DNA of 64,000 nt from Pseudomonas mucidolens (GTDB taxonomy: Bacteria > Pseudomonadota > Gammaproteobacteria > Pseudomonadales > Pseudomonadaceae): positions 1,860,001 through 1,924,000 of the forward strand of contig NZ_LT629802.1 of assembly GCF_900106045.1 (NCBI RefSeq). Reading direction: 5' to 3'. The notes beneath the pieces are model-generated. The model ran no database searches. It was not told where the DNA came from and was given only the letters and a program-made list of their open reading frames with translations. Shown here piece by piece: positions 45,694 through 54,906 of this stretch. Made by a program: the position numbers and the translations under genes. The stretch's first letter is position 1. Each line of letters opens with the position of its first letter.

Positions 45694-45993
45694 TGGCAGA
45701 TTGTTTTAGCTCAAAAAAGCCTTGAGCAAGAAACAGTTAACAAATTTTTCAGGTTTCCGTGGCTTGACCAGGAGGTGCCTGGCCTTAGTCTGATGGTCCG
45801 CGTTGAAGCGCTGGGTGTTGATCATTTCCTGGGCCTTGATGCGACCAGCGAGATCAAGAATCGCGCTCGCCTGGAAATTCTGTATAAGTTAATGGGAACC
45901 AATATCAAATGACAATTTATTCATGTATCTTGCCCGGCATCTTTTTGGCCGAGCGTTTCCCGCGCTTGGCGTCTATCCAAGGGCAAGTCATTG
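45694..45993. other. Intergenic region between divergent siderophore receptors
   Basis: About 300 nt. An open frame of 77 codons overlaps it (45679-45912) but lacks a ribosome site and any family resemblance. AAATGACAATTTATTC at 45907-45922 is a weak second Fur-like sequence, 72 nt upstream of receptor 2. Confidence 0.45.
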
Positions 45994-48120
45994 ATGCGTC
46001 GGCTTATGGTTTCTCTGTGCGTCCTCCAGGCCTCTTCTTTTAACGTTTGGGCAGAGGAGCCGGTCGCGGCTGATCCGGCCACCTTGCAGCTTCAAGCCAT
46101 CGACATCACGGGCGAAGAGCAGGTTGAAAGCGCTTATGGTCCGGTAACGGGCTACCACGCCACACGTTCGGCCAGCGCCACACGTACCGACACCTCGATT
46201 CATGAAACCCCGCAGTCGATTACCGTGGTCTCCCGCGATGTAGTGGAAGACCTCGGCGCCACTCGCTTGCAAGACGCGTTGGATTACGCGGGAGGCGTGG
46301 GGCGCGCCAACAACTTTGGTGGCCAGGGCCTGACCACCTTTACCGTGCGCGGTTTCACCACCGGTGAGTTTTACCGCAATGGCTTCCCGGTCAACCGTGG
46401 CTACCCGAACATGCCCGATGCCAACACCATCGAGCGTCTGGAAGTGTTGCGCGGACCAGCCACCATGCTGTATGGCCGGGGTGATCCAGGCGGCACCTTC
46501 AACGTCGTGTCCAAGCAGCCGTTGAGCGAACGCACAGTCACTCTCGGCAGCCAGATCAATGATCAGGGCATGCGTCGCGGCACCCTCGACACCTCCGGCC
46601 CGCTGGACGAAGACGGGCGTTTTTCCTATCGCCTGAACGTAGTGGGCGAGGGCGGCGATACCTTTCGTGATCACGTCGAGACTGAGCGCTACGGCATTGC
46701 CCCGGTGTTGAGCTGGCAGGTCAACGACAGCACCCGCGTGATATTCGAGGGTGACTTCATGCGCAACAACCACCCGCTCGACCGAGGCGTCACGCGCTAT
46801 CCGGCCCAGCGTGGCACGGCCTCGCGCAGCACGTTCTTCGGTGAGAAAGACGCCGGCAAATTGCACAACGACAACAACATGGCGCAGTTGCGTTTCGAGC
46901 ATTCGCTCAACGATAACTGGACCTTGGCCGGCGGCATGCAATGGCTCGATGGCACCCTGCAGGGTAACGCCGTCGAGGCCGAGGGGCTTGGGTCCGATGG
47001 CCGGACCCTGGAGCGTAACTTCAACTATCGCAAGCTGGAATGGACCGACCGCGACTACCAGCTTAACCTCACCGGCAAATTTTCCACCGGTGCGTTTGAA
47101 CATACCTTGCTGACCGGCATCGAGTACGAGGATTACGATTACAAGTCGATCATCCAGCGTTCCTCCAAGGTTCCCGGAACGTACCCGATCGATATCTACG
47201 ACCCGGTCTACGGCCAGCCGCGTCCACCGCTGACGCGCACGCCCACCCATGACAAGGAAAACCTCAAGACCTACGCCGCGTTCATCCAGGATCAAGTGGC
47301 CCTCACCGAGCGCCTGAAAGTACTCGCCGGCGCGCGCCTCGAGCGGTTTGAGCATGACTACCAGACCTACGTGTCGGGCGCCACAAGCTGGACTGCCAGT
47401 GATAATGCGGTCACCCCGCGCCTGGGGTTGATCTACGACCTGACCGACACGCTGGCGGTGTATGCCGATACCGCACGCTCGTTCAAGCCCAATACCGGTG
47501 CCAGCCGCCAGAACGCTGGGTTCAAACCGGAGAAAGGCAAATCCTATGAAGTGGGGATCAAGTGGCAGGCCCTGGATCGCCAGTTGAGTGTTGACGCGGC
47601 GCTGTACCAGATAGAAAAAACCAACGTGCTGACCGCCGACCCGCTAGACAGCACCTTCAAGGTCGCCACCGGTGAAGTACACAGCCGTGGCTTCGATCTG
47701 ACCGTGGCCGGCAACCTGACGCCCGAATGGCGAATGATCGGCGGTTACGCTTATGTGGATGCCGAAGTGGCAAAAGACAGTGTGGTCAAGTCCGGCACAC
47801 GTTTGCTCAATATCCCGCGCAACAGCTTCAGCCTGTTGAACGTCTATGAGTTCCAAGACGGTGGCCTCAAGGGCCTGGGTCTGGGTCTGGGCGGCAAATA
47901 TGTCTCCGAACGTGCCGGTCAGCAAACGGCCACGGCGTTCATGATGGACAGTTACAGCGTTGTGGATTTACTGGCGTACTACAAGGTCAACGACAAGATC
48001 CGCCTCAACCTGGATCTGAAGAACCTGTTCGACGCCGATTATGAAGAAGGCGCCTTCGGCAACTACGCCTACCCAGGCGCGCCACGTACGCTGCAGGCGG
48101 GTATCTCCTACACGTTGTGA
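45994..48120 (+). CDS. TonB-dependent siderophore receptor 2
   Basis: A 708-residue outer-membrane receptor. Signal peptide residues 1-20 (MRRLMVSLCVLQASSFNVWA). Plug domain: HETPQSITVVSRDVVEDLGA, FTVRGFTTGEFYRNGFPVNR and IERLEVLRGPATMLYGRGDP-GGTFNVVSKQP. The barrel ends NLFDADYEEGAFG...GISYTL, finishing in Leu rather than the usual Phe/Trp. AGGG precedes the ATG at 45994. It is divergent from receptor 1 and not paired with fecI/fecR-type regulators. Ferric-siderophore ligand unknown. Confidence 0.92.
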   Translation: MRRLMVSLCVLQASSFNVWAEEPVAADPATLQLQAIDITGEEQVESAYGPVTGYHATRSASATRTDTSIHETPQSITVVSRDVVEDLGATRLQDALDYAGGVGRANNFGGQGLTTFTVRGFTTGEFYRNGFPVNRGYPNMPDANTIERLEVLRGPATMLYGRGDPGGTFNVVSKQPLSERTVTLGSQINDQGMRRGTLDTSGPLDEDGRFSYRLNVVGEGGDTFRDHVETERYGIAPVLSWQVNDSTRVIFEGDFMRNNHPLDRGVTRYPAQRGTASRSTFFGEKDAGKLHNDNNMAQLRFEHSLNDNWTLAGGMQWLDGTLQGNAVEAEGLGSDGRTLERNFNYRKLEWTDRDYQLNLTGKFSTGAFEHTLLTGIEYEDYDYKSIIQRSSKVPGTYPIDIYDPVYGQPRPPLTRTPTHDKENLKTYAAFIQDQVALTERLKVLAGARLERFEHDYQTYVSGATSWTASDNAVTPRLGLIYDLTDTLAVYADTARSFKPNTGASRQNAGFKPEKGKSYEVGIKWQALDRQLSVDAALYQIEKTNVLTADPLDSTFKVATGEVHSRGFDLTVAGNLTPEWRMIGGYAYVDAEVAKDSVVKSGTRLLNIPRNSFSLLNVYEFQDGGLKGLGLGLGGKYVSERAGQQTATAFMMDSYSVVDLLAYYKVNDKIRLNLDLKNLFDADYEEGAFGNYAYPGAPRTLQAGISYTL

Positions 48121-48136
48121 GCAAGGTGTTTGGGGG

Positions 48137-48161
48137 CAGGTTGGGGAGACACTCCAACCTG
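48137..48161. terminator. Hairpin between convergent receptor 2 and kinase genes
   Basis: CAGGTTGG (48137-48144) and CCAACCTG (48154-48161) pair perfectly around 9 nt. No T-run follows, so a weak or factor-assisted terminator is the best guess. Confidence 0.5.
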
Positions 48162-48185
48162 TCCATACTTGGCGGGACTAAAGAA

Positions 48186-50372
48186 CTAGTCCTTGCACAT
48201 AGCCTTGGCCAGCACCCGAGAAACCTGGTCGGCAGAGTAAGGCTTGGCCAGAAACTGAAAACCCTCGTAGCCATTCTTGGCCAACTCCTCGCTGTAACCC
48301 GACGTCAGGATCACCGGCAAGCCAGGCCTGCGTCGACGCAACTCCTTGGCCAGCGCCACGCCACCGATGCCAGGCATGACCACGTCGGAGAAAACCCCAT
48401 CGAACGCCATGGCGTCCGGGCCGACCATCTCCAGCGCTTCGTCGGCATGGGTCGCCCAGACGGTCTGATAGCCAAGGTCCTGCAGGATCTGATTGGCGAA
48501 ACGGCCGACTTCCAGATTGTCCTCCACGATCAGAATGCGTCGTCGTGTCCTGTCCAGGGCCGGTTCGAGGACTGCCTGTGCATGGCTGTCGAGTCCCGCG
48601 TCAGGCTCTACCTGCGGCAGGTACAACGTAAACACCGTGCCTTCGCCGACAACGCTGGCGACATCGACATTGCCCCCTGACTGCTTGGCGAATCCAAACA
48701 CCTGCGACAGTCCGAGACCTGTGCCTTTGCCGACGCCCTTGGTGGTGAAGAACGGTTCGAAGATGTGCTCGAATGTCTGTGAGCAGATGCCCGTCCCGGT
48801 ATCCGTGAGGGAGATCGCAACAAAAGCTTTTTTCGAGCCGCCATGCCCACGTATGCACGGCAGCGGACGGTCGCCCTCCAGGCGCAGCACTAGCGTACCT
48901 TGGCCGTCCATGGCGTCCCGGGCGTTGAGCGCGACGTTGATCAACGCGGTTTCAAATTGGCTGGAGTCGGCGCGGATATAGCAACTGCGTTCGGGTAACT
49001 GCACCTGCACATGAATACGTGCGCCAGTGACCGTTTCCAGCACGTCGCCAATATTCCGGACGCGCTGGCCGGCATCGAATATTTCCGGGTTCAGTGGCTG
49101 ACGTCGAGCAAACGCGAGTAATTGGTTGGTCAATTTGCTGGCACGCTCCACCGTGTCGGCCACCGCATTCATGTAACGTTGGCGACGTTCCTCGGACAGG
49201 TCGGGTGAGCGCAGGAAGTCCACCGACGAGCGAATGATCGTTAGCAGGTTGTTGAAGTCATGTGCCACGCCGCCCGTCAACTGACCGATGGCTTCGAGTT
49301 TCTGTGATTGACGTAGCGCCGCTTCGGTCTGGATCAGCAGGGTGGTGCGCTCTTCGACCCGTTGCTCCAGGGTCGCATTCAAATCCGCCAGCGCCGATAA
49401 ACCTTCGCGCACGATGGCAGCGGCGCGAACCCGTTCGATATGAGCCCAGGATCGTTCTGTGACTTCACCCAACAACGATAGATCGTAGGACGACCACTGG
49501 CGTGGCTTATTGTCATGGATCGCCATCAAGGCGGCCAAACGGCCATCTTTCATCAGCGGCATGCACAGCGTTGCCGTCACCCCAAGGGCTTGAAAGGATG
49601 CCGCTTCCGCCGGCGGCAGTTGCAGCAGGTTGTCATCAATAATCAGCGGCTCACCCGCTTGCAGGCGACTGACCGCCAATTGCCCGAAACCGGCCAGGCT
49701 GTAATGCCCGACGATACTCGGTGAGCCTGGCGCCGCCCAGTTACCGCGAATGGTGAAGCTATCTTCGTCGGGCTCCATATCCGCATAAGCACAGTTGGAC
49801 AGTTGCAGGTGCTTCGCCACTACTTCTGTGGTCGCCGCCATGATGCTCGCCGGATCAGTGGCGCTGGCGATTGCGCCGCTGATTGCGTCCAGCACCGCCA
49901 GGCGTCGCGCCATGAACACTGCGTTGGTGGTTTCGGTAACGGTGTCGAGCATTCCCACCACAGCGCCGTGAGAGTCACGAATCGGGCTGTAGCAAAAGGT
50001 GAAATACGCGTGTTCCGGACCGACGCCGCGTTCGATTATCAACGGGAAATTTTCAATATAAGTGGCGCGCCCTTCGAAGGCCGCGTCGGCGATAGGCCGG
50101 ATAACCTCCCAGGCTTCCTGCCAAACGGCGTTGAACGGCTGGCCCAGCGCCTCAGGTTTGTCGCCAAGAATGGGCACGAAAGCGTCGTTGTACAACATGA
50201 TCAGCTCGGGGCCCCAGACAATCGCCTGAGGGAAATGCGAGGCGAAGCTCAGTGCCACCGTGGTCTTGAGCACATCTGGCCATTGCTCCATCGGTCCGAG
50301 CGGCGTGCTCGCCCAGTCGTGGCAGCGCACCCGTTCGGCCATTTCACCGTCGCCTTGCAGCCAGTCATTCAT
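48186..50372 (-). CDS. Hybrid sensor histidine kinase (PAS-GAF-HisKA-HATPase-REC)
   Basis: A 728-residue soluble kinase without transmembrane segments. Residues about 30-150 form a PAS-like domain (SHFPQAIVWGPELIMLYNDA); 160-320 a GAF domain (AIASATDPASIMAATTEVVA ... MPLMKDGRLAALMAIHDNKP); a coiled linker follows; the H-box is GQLTGGVAHDFNNLLTIIRS with His near 371; ATPase boxes are ALINVALNARDAMDG, SLTDTGTGI and GKGTGLGLSQVFGF. A receiver domain (about 600-725) has IVEDNLEVG and the phospho-acceptor Asp in FSDVVMPGIGG. Start MNDWLQGDGE. No response regulator gene is adjacent. Confidence 0.92.
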   Translation of the reverse strand: MNDWLQGDGEMAERVRCHDWASTPLGPMEQWPDVLKTTVALSFASHFPQAIVWGPELIMLYNDAFVPILGDKPEALGQPFNAVWQEAWEVIRPIADAAFEGRATYIENFPLIIERGVGPEHAYFTFCYSPIRDSHGAVVGMLDTVTETTNAVFMARRLAVLDAISGAIASATDPASIMAATTEVVAKHLQLSNCAYADMEPDEDSFTIRGNWAAPGSPSIVGHYSLAGFGQLAVSRLQAGEPLIIDDNLLQLPPAEAASFQALGVTATLCMPLMKDGRLAALMAIHDNKPRQWSSYDLSLLGEVTERSWAHIERVRAAAIVREGLSALADLNATLEQRVEERTTLLIQTEAALRQSQKLEAIGQLTGGVAHDFNNLLTIIRSSVDFLRSPDLSEERRQRYMNAVADTVERASKLTNQLLAFARRQPLNPEIFDAGQRVRNIGDVLETVTGARIHVQVQLPERSCYIRADSSQFETALINVALNARDAMDGQGTLVLRLEGDRPLPCIRGHGGSKKAFVAISLTDTGTGICSQTFEHIFEPFFTTKGVGKGTGLGLSQVFGFAKQSGGNVDVASVVGEGTVFTLYLPQVEPDAGLDSHAQAVLEPALDRTRRRILIVEDNLEVGRFANQILQDLGYQTVWATHADEALEMVGPDAMAFDGVFSDVVMPGIGGVALAKELRRRRPGLPVILTSGYSEELAKNGYEGFQFLAKPYSADQVSRVLAKAMCKD

Positions 50373-50478
50373 TTGCCCACTACCTTGTTTTCCGGATCGC
50401 CTGTTGCTTGATTGATACAGGATACCAAGCAACAGACCCAGGCAATCTCCGCCAGTTCAGCGCGAATATTGTTGGTAC

Positions 50479-51330
50479 TTATTGCGTGCCGAACAACGTA
50501 GTCCAATAGATCCCGGCATCGCTTTTCGGATCCAGCCCGTAAGCGGCGCCCAGCTCCTGAAACTGTGGATTCATCAGGTTTGCGCAATGGCCGGGGCTGG
50601 CGAGCCAACCGTCGACCACCTTGCGCGGTGTATCCAGGCCGGCAGCGATGTTTTCGCCGATATTTTTCGCAATGTAGCCCGCCAGTTCCGCGCGATCGCC
50701 GGGTGTACGGCCATCGCGGTCCAGGTGATCGAAGTAGTTTTTGTTGGCCATGCTGCGCGAGTGGCTTTCGGCGGCGTTCGCCAGTTGGGCATTCCAGGCC
50801 AGGGGTGTGGTGGCTTTAAAGGCTTGCGTACCGCACTGGCGCGGTTGCTTACGGGCGGCGTTGATCATCTCGAGCACTTGCTGGCCGGCCGTTTGCGAGC
50901 TGGCCAGGCCGCTGGTCAGCAGTGGGCGGGCGAGGACGATGCGCCAGTCCTGGCCGTTGTTGCTGACGCCGATGTCGACGAATTGCGGATCCAGGACCAC
51001 GCGACAGAAACTTTCACGGACCGCTTTCATGGCCGACTGGGCGTCCCGAGGCCCGGACAGGCTGATGGCCTGGACATTGACCATCGGGTAGGCCACCTGA
51101 GCCAGCGCCTGTTGTAGGTCGCCGACATTATTGACTGGCAGCACCAGTCGCGGATCGACCGCCAGCGGCGGCAGTTCCTGGGAACCCTGGTCACCACAGC
51201 GCTGCACCTGGTTGCGGTACTGGTTGATCGAGTCGACCAATTGACTCTCTTCGCTCGCCGATGCCGTGGCGCAAAACACCAGACTGGTGGCCAGCGTCGT
51301 AAAAACCATCATCAATGACAGCGCGCGCAT
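50479..51330 (-). CDS. Secreted CAP (SCP/PR1) domain protein
   Basis: A 283-residue exported protein; signal peptide residues 1-25 (MRALSLMMVFTTLATSLVFC-ATASA). The CAP domain occupies about residues 155-283: LAWNAQLANAAESHSRSMAN, FDHLDRDGRTPGDRAELAGY, NIGENIAAGLDTPRKVVDGW and SPGHCANLMNPQFQELGAAY, including the His and Glu of the CAP cavity. The N-terminal region repeats the domain opening in degraded form (INQYRNQVQRCG versus INAARKQPRQCG). AAGGGAAA precedes the ATG. Function unknown. Confidence 0.88.
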   Translation of the reverse strand: MRALSLMMVFTTLATSLVFCATASASEESQLVDSINQYRNQVQRCGDQGSQELPPLAVDPRLVLPVNNVGDLQQALAQVAYPMVNVQAISLSGPRDAQSAMKAVRESFCRVVLDPQFVDIGVSNNGQDWRIVLARPLLTSGLASSQTAGQQVLEMINAARKQPRQCGTQAFKATTPLAWNAQLANAAESHSRSMANKNYFDHLDRDGRTPGDRAELAGYIAKNIGENIAAGLDTPRKVVDGWLASPGHCANLMNPQFQELGAAYGLDPKSDAGIYWTTLFGTQ

Positions 51331-51411
51331 GGACGTTTCCCTTGAGCATGAAAATGCACATGATGCGCGATGAAAGGGCTCCATGCACCCCTTGGCGGTT
51401 TTTTTCCCTGC

Positions 51412-52641
51412 TCAAGGTGCTGGTGCATTCAACGCCGGACTCGACGGGCGATTCATGGCCAGCGCCAACGCCAGTAGGATTAACCCCAGCGCCACGCCAA
51501 AGGTGACGTGCAGGCCATTGCTCACGGCTTCGGGTGAGGCGCGGTTGAGATCTCCGGTGACCCAGGCAAACAGCGCAGCCAATGCCCAGGCACCGATGAT
51601 CAGCCCCAGGTTGCGTGAAAGGTTCAACAGGCCTGCAATCACACCTCGGCGGTCAGGCGCAAGGTCGTTCATCACCGAGGTGTTGTTGGCTGTCTGGAAT
51701 TGGGCGTAGCCGAGAGTGAGGATCACCAGCGCGCCGATGTAGCCGGTGATACCGACCTGCTGTGGCATCAGCGCCAGCAACAAACACCCGGCCAGCATCG
51801 CGATCAGCCCGACCAGGATCATGGCCCGACAGCCGAAACGCTCGGTCAAGCGTCCGGCCGGCACTCCTGCCAACGCGGCAACGCTCGGTCCGACGGCCAT
51901 TGCCAAGCCCATCCAGGCCGGGTTGAGCCCGACACCCCGGGTCAGGTAAAACGGTCCGGCCACCAGCGTGGTCATCATCACCGCCATCACCAGCATGCTC
52001 ATGATCAGGCCGGCCCCGAGCGGCCGGTTGCGCAGTGTCGCGATCAGGCTGAACGTGGCTTGCCTCGCAGGCGCCGCAGTTGGCTCTAAGCTCAAGGCGC
52101 GGCCGGTGAGGACAAGGGTCACGAGCCCCAGCGGCACCAGGCTCAGGAATAATCCGCGCCAGCCGAACCCGGCGATCATCACACCGCCGATCGCCGGCCC
52201 GGCAGCCGTACCGATCGCCGACATGCTCCCGAGCAGGCCCATGACGCGGCCGGTGTGCGCCTTGGGCACGGTCTGGCCGGCCAGGGCCAGCGCCATTGTC
52301 ATCATCATCGCCGCGCCGAGTCCTTGTATCGCGCGGGCGGCGATAAGCCACGCCAGGGACGCCGCCGCGCCGCACAAGGCGGATGCGACGACAAACAGCA
52401 GCAAACCCGCGAGCAACAGGCGGCGGTGACCAAACCGATCGCCAAGTCGGCCGACACTGACAATCATCGCGGTGATGGACAACAAGTACGCCAAGACAAT
52501 CCACTGCACCATTGAAAAGGCGGCATCGAACGCCCGGGCCATTTCGGGCAGGCCGACATTCGCGATACTGGTGCCCAGCGATGCCAGCAGTGTGGCCAGT
52601 GACAGGCTGGCGAGGCCGCCGCGATGGGGAATAGAGGTCAT
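51412..52641 (-). CDS. MFS drug-efflux transporter
   Basis: A 409-residue inner-membrane antiporter of the drug:H+ type. Motif A GRLGDRFGHRRLLLAGLL in loop 2-3, motif B RAIQGLGAAMMMTMALALAG and antiporter motif C GTAAGPAIGGVMIAGFGW are present; hydrophobic segments suggest 12 helices. A divergent LysR gene 130 nt away is its likely regulator. Substrate unknown. Confidence 0.9.
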   Translation of the reverse strand: MTSIPHRGGLASLSLATLLASLGTSIANVGLPEMARAFDAAFSMVQWIVLAYLLSITAMIVSVGRLGDRFGHRRLLLAGLLLFVVASALCGAAASLAWLIAARAIQGLGAAMMMTMALALAGQTVPKAHTGRVMGLLGSMSAIGTAAGPAIGGVMIAGFGWRGLFLSLVPLGLVTLVLTGRALSLEPTAAPARQATFSLIATLRNRPLGAGLIMSMLVMAVMMTTLVAGPFYLTRGVGLNPAWMGLAMAVGPSVAALAGVPAGRLTERFGCRAMILVGLIAMLAGCLLLALMPQQVGITGYIGALVILTLGYAQFQTANNTSVMNDLAPDRRGVIAGLLNLSRNLGLIIGAWALAALFAWVTGDLNRASPEAVSNGLHVTFGVALGLILLALALAMNRPSSPALNAPAP

Positions 52642-52770
52642 ATCGGATTCCTGGTTTGGGCCCCCGCCAAACGGGCAGCTGTCAGAAATCTACGACGTCA
52701 CCTAAGATGGCGGAAGACGCAGCGATTGCACGTTATACCTGCATCAGACGCCATGAAAGGAGCTGCCCCC

Positions 52771-53661
52771 GTGTCGCATCCCGATTTCAACCTGCTCGTT
52801 ACCCTGGATGTATTGCTGGCCGAAGGCAGCGTGGCACGTGCCGCCCAGCGCCTGGGCCTGAGCCCGTCAGCCATGAGCCGGGCCTTGGCGCGCTTGCGTG
52901 AAACCACCGGTGATCCGCTCTTGGTACGTGCCGGACGAGGCCTGGTGCCAACGCCGCGTGCGCAGCAACTGCGCGCCCAGGCCAGCCAGTTGGTGCAGGA
53001 CGCCGAAGCCGTGCTGCGACCGGTGCAGGCGCTGGATCTTACGCAACTGGTGCGGACCTTTATCCTGCGCACCAGCGAAGGTTTCGTCGAAAGCTTCGGC
53101 CCCGCGTTGATCGCGCGTGTGGCTGAACAGGCTCCAGGCGTGAGGCTGCACTTCGTCCACAAGCCGGACGGGCAGGGTACGCCACTGCGCGACGGCAACG
53201 TTGACTTGGAAACCGGTGTGGTCGACGAACACGCCCATCCCGAAGTCCTGACCCAGCTGCTGTTCCGTGACCGGTTTATCGGGGTGGTGCGTCACGACCA
53301 CCCCTTGAGTCGCGGCGAAATCAGCGCGCAACGCTACGCTGCCGGCAAGCACATCTACGTGTCTAGACGCGGTCGGGCACGTGGGCAGATTGACGATGCG
53401 CTCGACGCCCTGCAACTCACGCGCGAGGTGGCCTGCATCGTTACTGGCTTCTCCACGGCGGTGGCACTGGCGCATCGCACCGACCTGATCGCCAGCGTCC
53501 CGGAGCGCTACACCAGCGGCTTGCGTGACGGCCTGCACAGCTTCGTCTTGCCCATCCACTTGCCGGCGTTCAGTGTGGCGATGCTCTGGCACCCACGACT
53601 GGATGCCGATCTGGCGCATCGTTGGTTGCGTGGTTGTTTGCGGGAGGTGTGCGCGCAATGA
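52771..53661 (+). CDS. LysR family transcriptional regulator
   Basis: A 296-residue regulator with HTH VLLAEGSVARAAQRLGLSPS-AMSRALARLRETTGDPLLVRAG at residues 15-60 and a co-inducer domain (FSTAVALAHRTDLIASVPER). The GTG at 52771 is chosen because AAAGGAG sits 8 nt upstream; the ATG at 52753 lies before that site. It is divergent from the MFS gene, the usual layout for a regulator and its efflux target. The next gene overlaps its stop codon. Confidence 0.9.
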   Translation: MSHPDFNLLVTLDVLLAEGSVARAAQRLGLSPSAMSRALARLRETTGDPLLVRAGRGLVPTPRAQQLRAQASQLVQDAEAVLRPVQALDLTQLVRTFILRTSEGFVESFGPALIARVAEQAPGVRLHFVHKPDGQGTPLRDGNVDLETGVVDEHAHPEVLTQLLFRDRFIGVVRHDHPLSRGEISAQRYAAGKHIYVSRRGRARGQIDDALDALQLTREVACIVTGFSTAVALAHRTDLIASVPERYTSGLRDGLHSFVLPIHLPAFSVAMLWHPRLDADLAHRWLRGCLREVCAQ

Positions 53662-54194
53662 TTCAGCGTATATACCTGACCGGTGCTTCGGGGGCGGGTG
53701 TGACCACGCTGGGCAAAGCGCTGGCTTCGGCCCTGCAACTGCCGCATGTTGATGTGGACGATTACTACTGGTATCCCACGGACCCACCCTACGTACAATC
53801 GCGGCCTGCGGGTGACCGCGTTGTTTTGCTCAAGCAGGCATTGGTGCATGGGCACTGGGTGTTATCCGGCTCATTGGATGGTTGGGGCGACGAACTGATC
53901 GTGGACGCGCAGCAGGTGGTGTTGGTTGATACGCCGACGCCGCTGCGAATCGAGCGCCTCAAAGACCGGGAGGTGTTGCGCTTTGGCGAGCGCGTTGCAC
54001 CCGGTGGGGATATGCATGCTGCCCATCTGGCCTTTTTGGCCTGGGCCGCGGGCTATGACCGTGGCGCATTTGCCGGGCGTAGCCGGCCACGTCATGAGGC
54101 GTGGTTCAAACAGTTGAAACAGCCTTCCCTGCGAGTTGATGGCAGTCGGTGCGTCGAAGCGTTGCTGCAGCAGGTACACTCTTCCCTGCCTTAA
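53658..54194 (+). CDS. P-loop NTPase, adenylate-kinase-like
   Basis: A 178-residue protein whose ATG overlaps the LysR stop (ATGA), implying translational coupling. Walker A is YLTGASGAGVTTLGKAL near residue 8; the next segment PHVDVDDYYWYPTDPPYV carries an acidic pair like the substrate site of small-molecule kinases, and VVLVDTPTPLRIERLK is a lid-side strand. Resembles AAA_18/topology-modulation-type proteins. Substrate unknown. Confidence 0.82.
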   Translation: MIQRIYLTGASGAGVTTLGKALASALQLPHVDVDDYYWYPTDPPYVQSRPAGDRVVLLKQALVHGHWVLSGSLDGWGDELIVDAQQVVLVDTPTPLRIERLKDREVLRFGERVAPGGDMHAAHLAFLAWAAGYDRGAFAGRSRPRHEAWFKQLKQPSLRVDGSRCVEALLQQVHSSLP

Positions 54195-54222
54195 ATGCGA
54201 AATACCAGGAAACAGGAATTCG

Positions 54223-54903
54223 ATGTACACCCTGACTCATTACCCAAACCCATGCCCGGAACCCATCAACAGCCAGATTCTGCAGATGGTGGTCGATTAC
54301 CTGACTGACATCAGCATGGTCGCGATTCCTCCGAGCAACCTGCTGTACAACGTTTATCAGTATGCGATTGGCTACGAGGTGCATCTGTACCTGGAGGCGG
54401 TCGGCGGTTCCAGGGGGATTGCGGTTGAGTTGATCGTTGCATTCGACGAACAGGACCCCGACAAGGTCATCGGCTTCCTGTTGTACCTGCCAGTCAAGGA
54501 CGATCCCGAAGCCTGCGGCGTGGCGTATCTGGCGGTGCACGCGGCCTGGCGGCGTAAAGGGGTGGCGCGGGCAATGCTGCAGGACATGCTCGGCCGCTAT
54601 CCCCATGCCGAATTGACCTGCGCGGTGGAGAAAGTGCCGGCGTTCGAGTCCATGGGTTTCAACGTTCGCGGCGTGCGCGGCACTCAGGTGTTGATGAACA
54701 CCCGTGACTACAGCACTGCTGGCCTGATGGGCCTGTTGGACGTGGCGTCGATCTATAGCTCGCTGGAAGTGCGGCAGATTCATACCTACCTGCTGCAAAA
54801 ACACGGCAAGCGGGCAATGATCGACGCCGAGAAACAACGGGACCGGCATTTTGACCAGATGACCCGCAAGGCCCAGGCGTTTGTGCAAGGGCGGCAGGTA
54901 TAG
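54223..54903 (+). CDS. GNAT family N-acetyltransferase
   Basis: A 226-residue protein with a GNAT core: ELIVAFDEQDPDKVIGFLLY (beta 4), acetyl-CoA loop AVHAAWRRKGVARAMLQDML (R/Q-x2-G-x-G/A type, about residues 107-126) and AFESMGFNVRGVRG. The N- and C-terminal extensions are unassigned; the end is helical and charged. AGGAAACAGGA precedes the ATG. It may be in one operon with the P-loop gene (28 nt gap). Confidence 0.85.
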   Translation: MYTLTHYPNPCPEPINSQILQMVVDYLTDISMVAIPPSNLLYNVYQYAIGYEVHLYLEAVGGSRGIAVELIVAFDEQDPDKVIGFLLYLPVKDDPEACGVAYLAVHAAWRRKGVARAMLQDMLGRYPHAELTCAVEKVPAFESMGFNVRGVRGTQVLMNTRDYSTAGLMGLLDVASIYSSLEVRQIHTYLLQKHGKRAMIDAEKQRDRHFDQMTRKAQAFVQGRQV

Positions 54904-54906
54904 CCC

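Noticed and set aside
45679..45912. A 77-codon open frame between the two siderophore receptors
   Set aside because: No ribosome site, overlaps the Fur-like region, and no family resemblance; kept only as a note in the intergenic entry.
45988..47355. A 455-codon open frame antisense to siderophore receptor 2
   Set aside because: The receptor is clearly the coding strand; the antisense frame has no recognisable domain.
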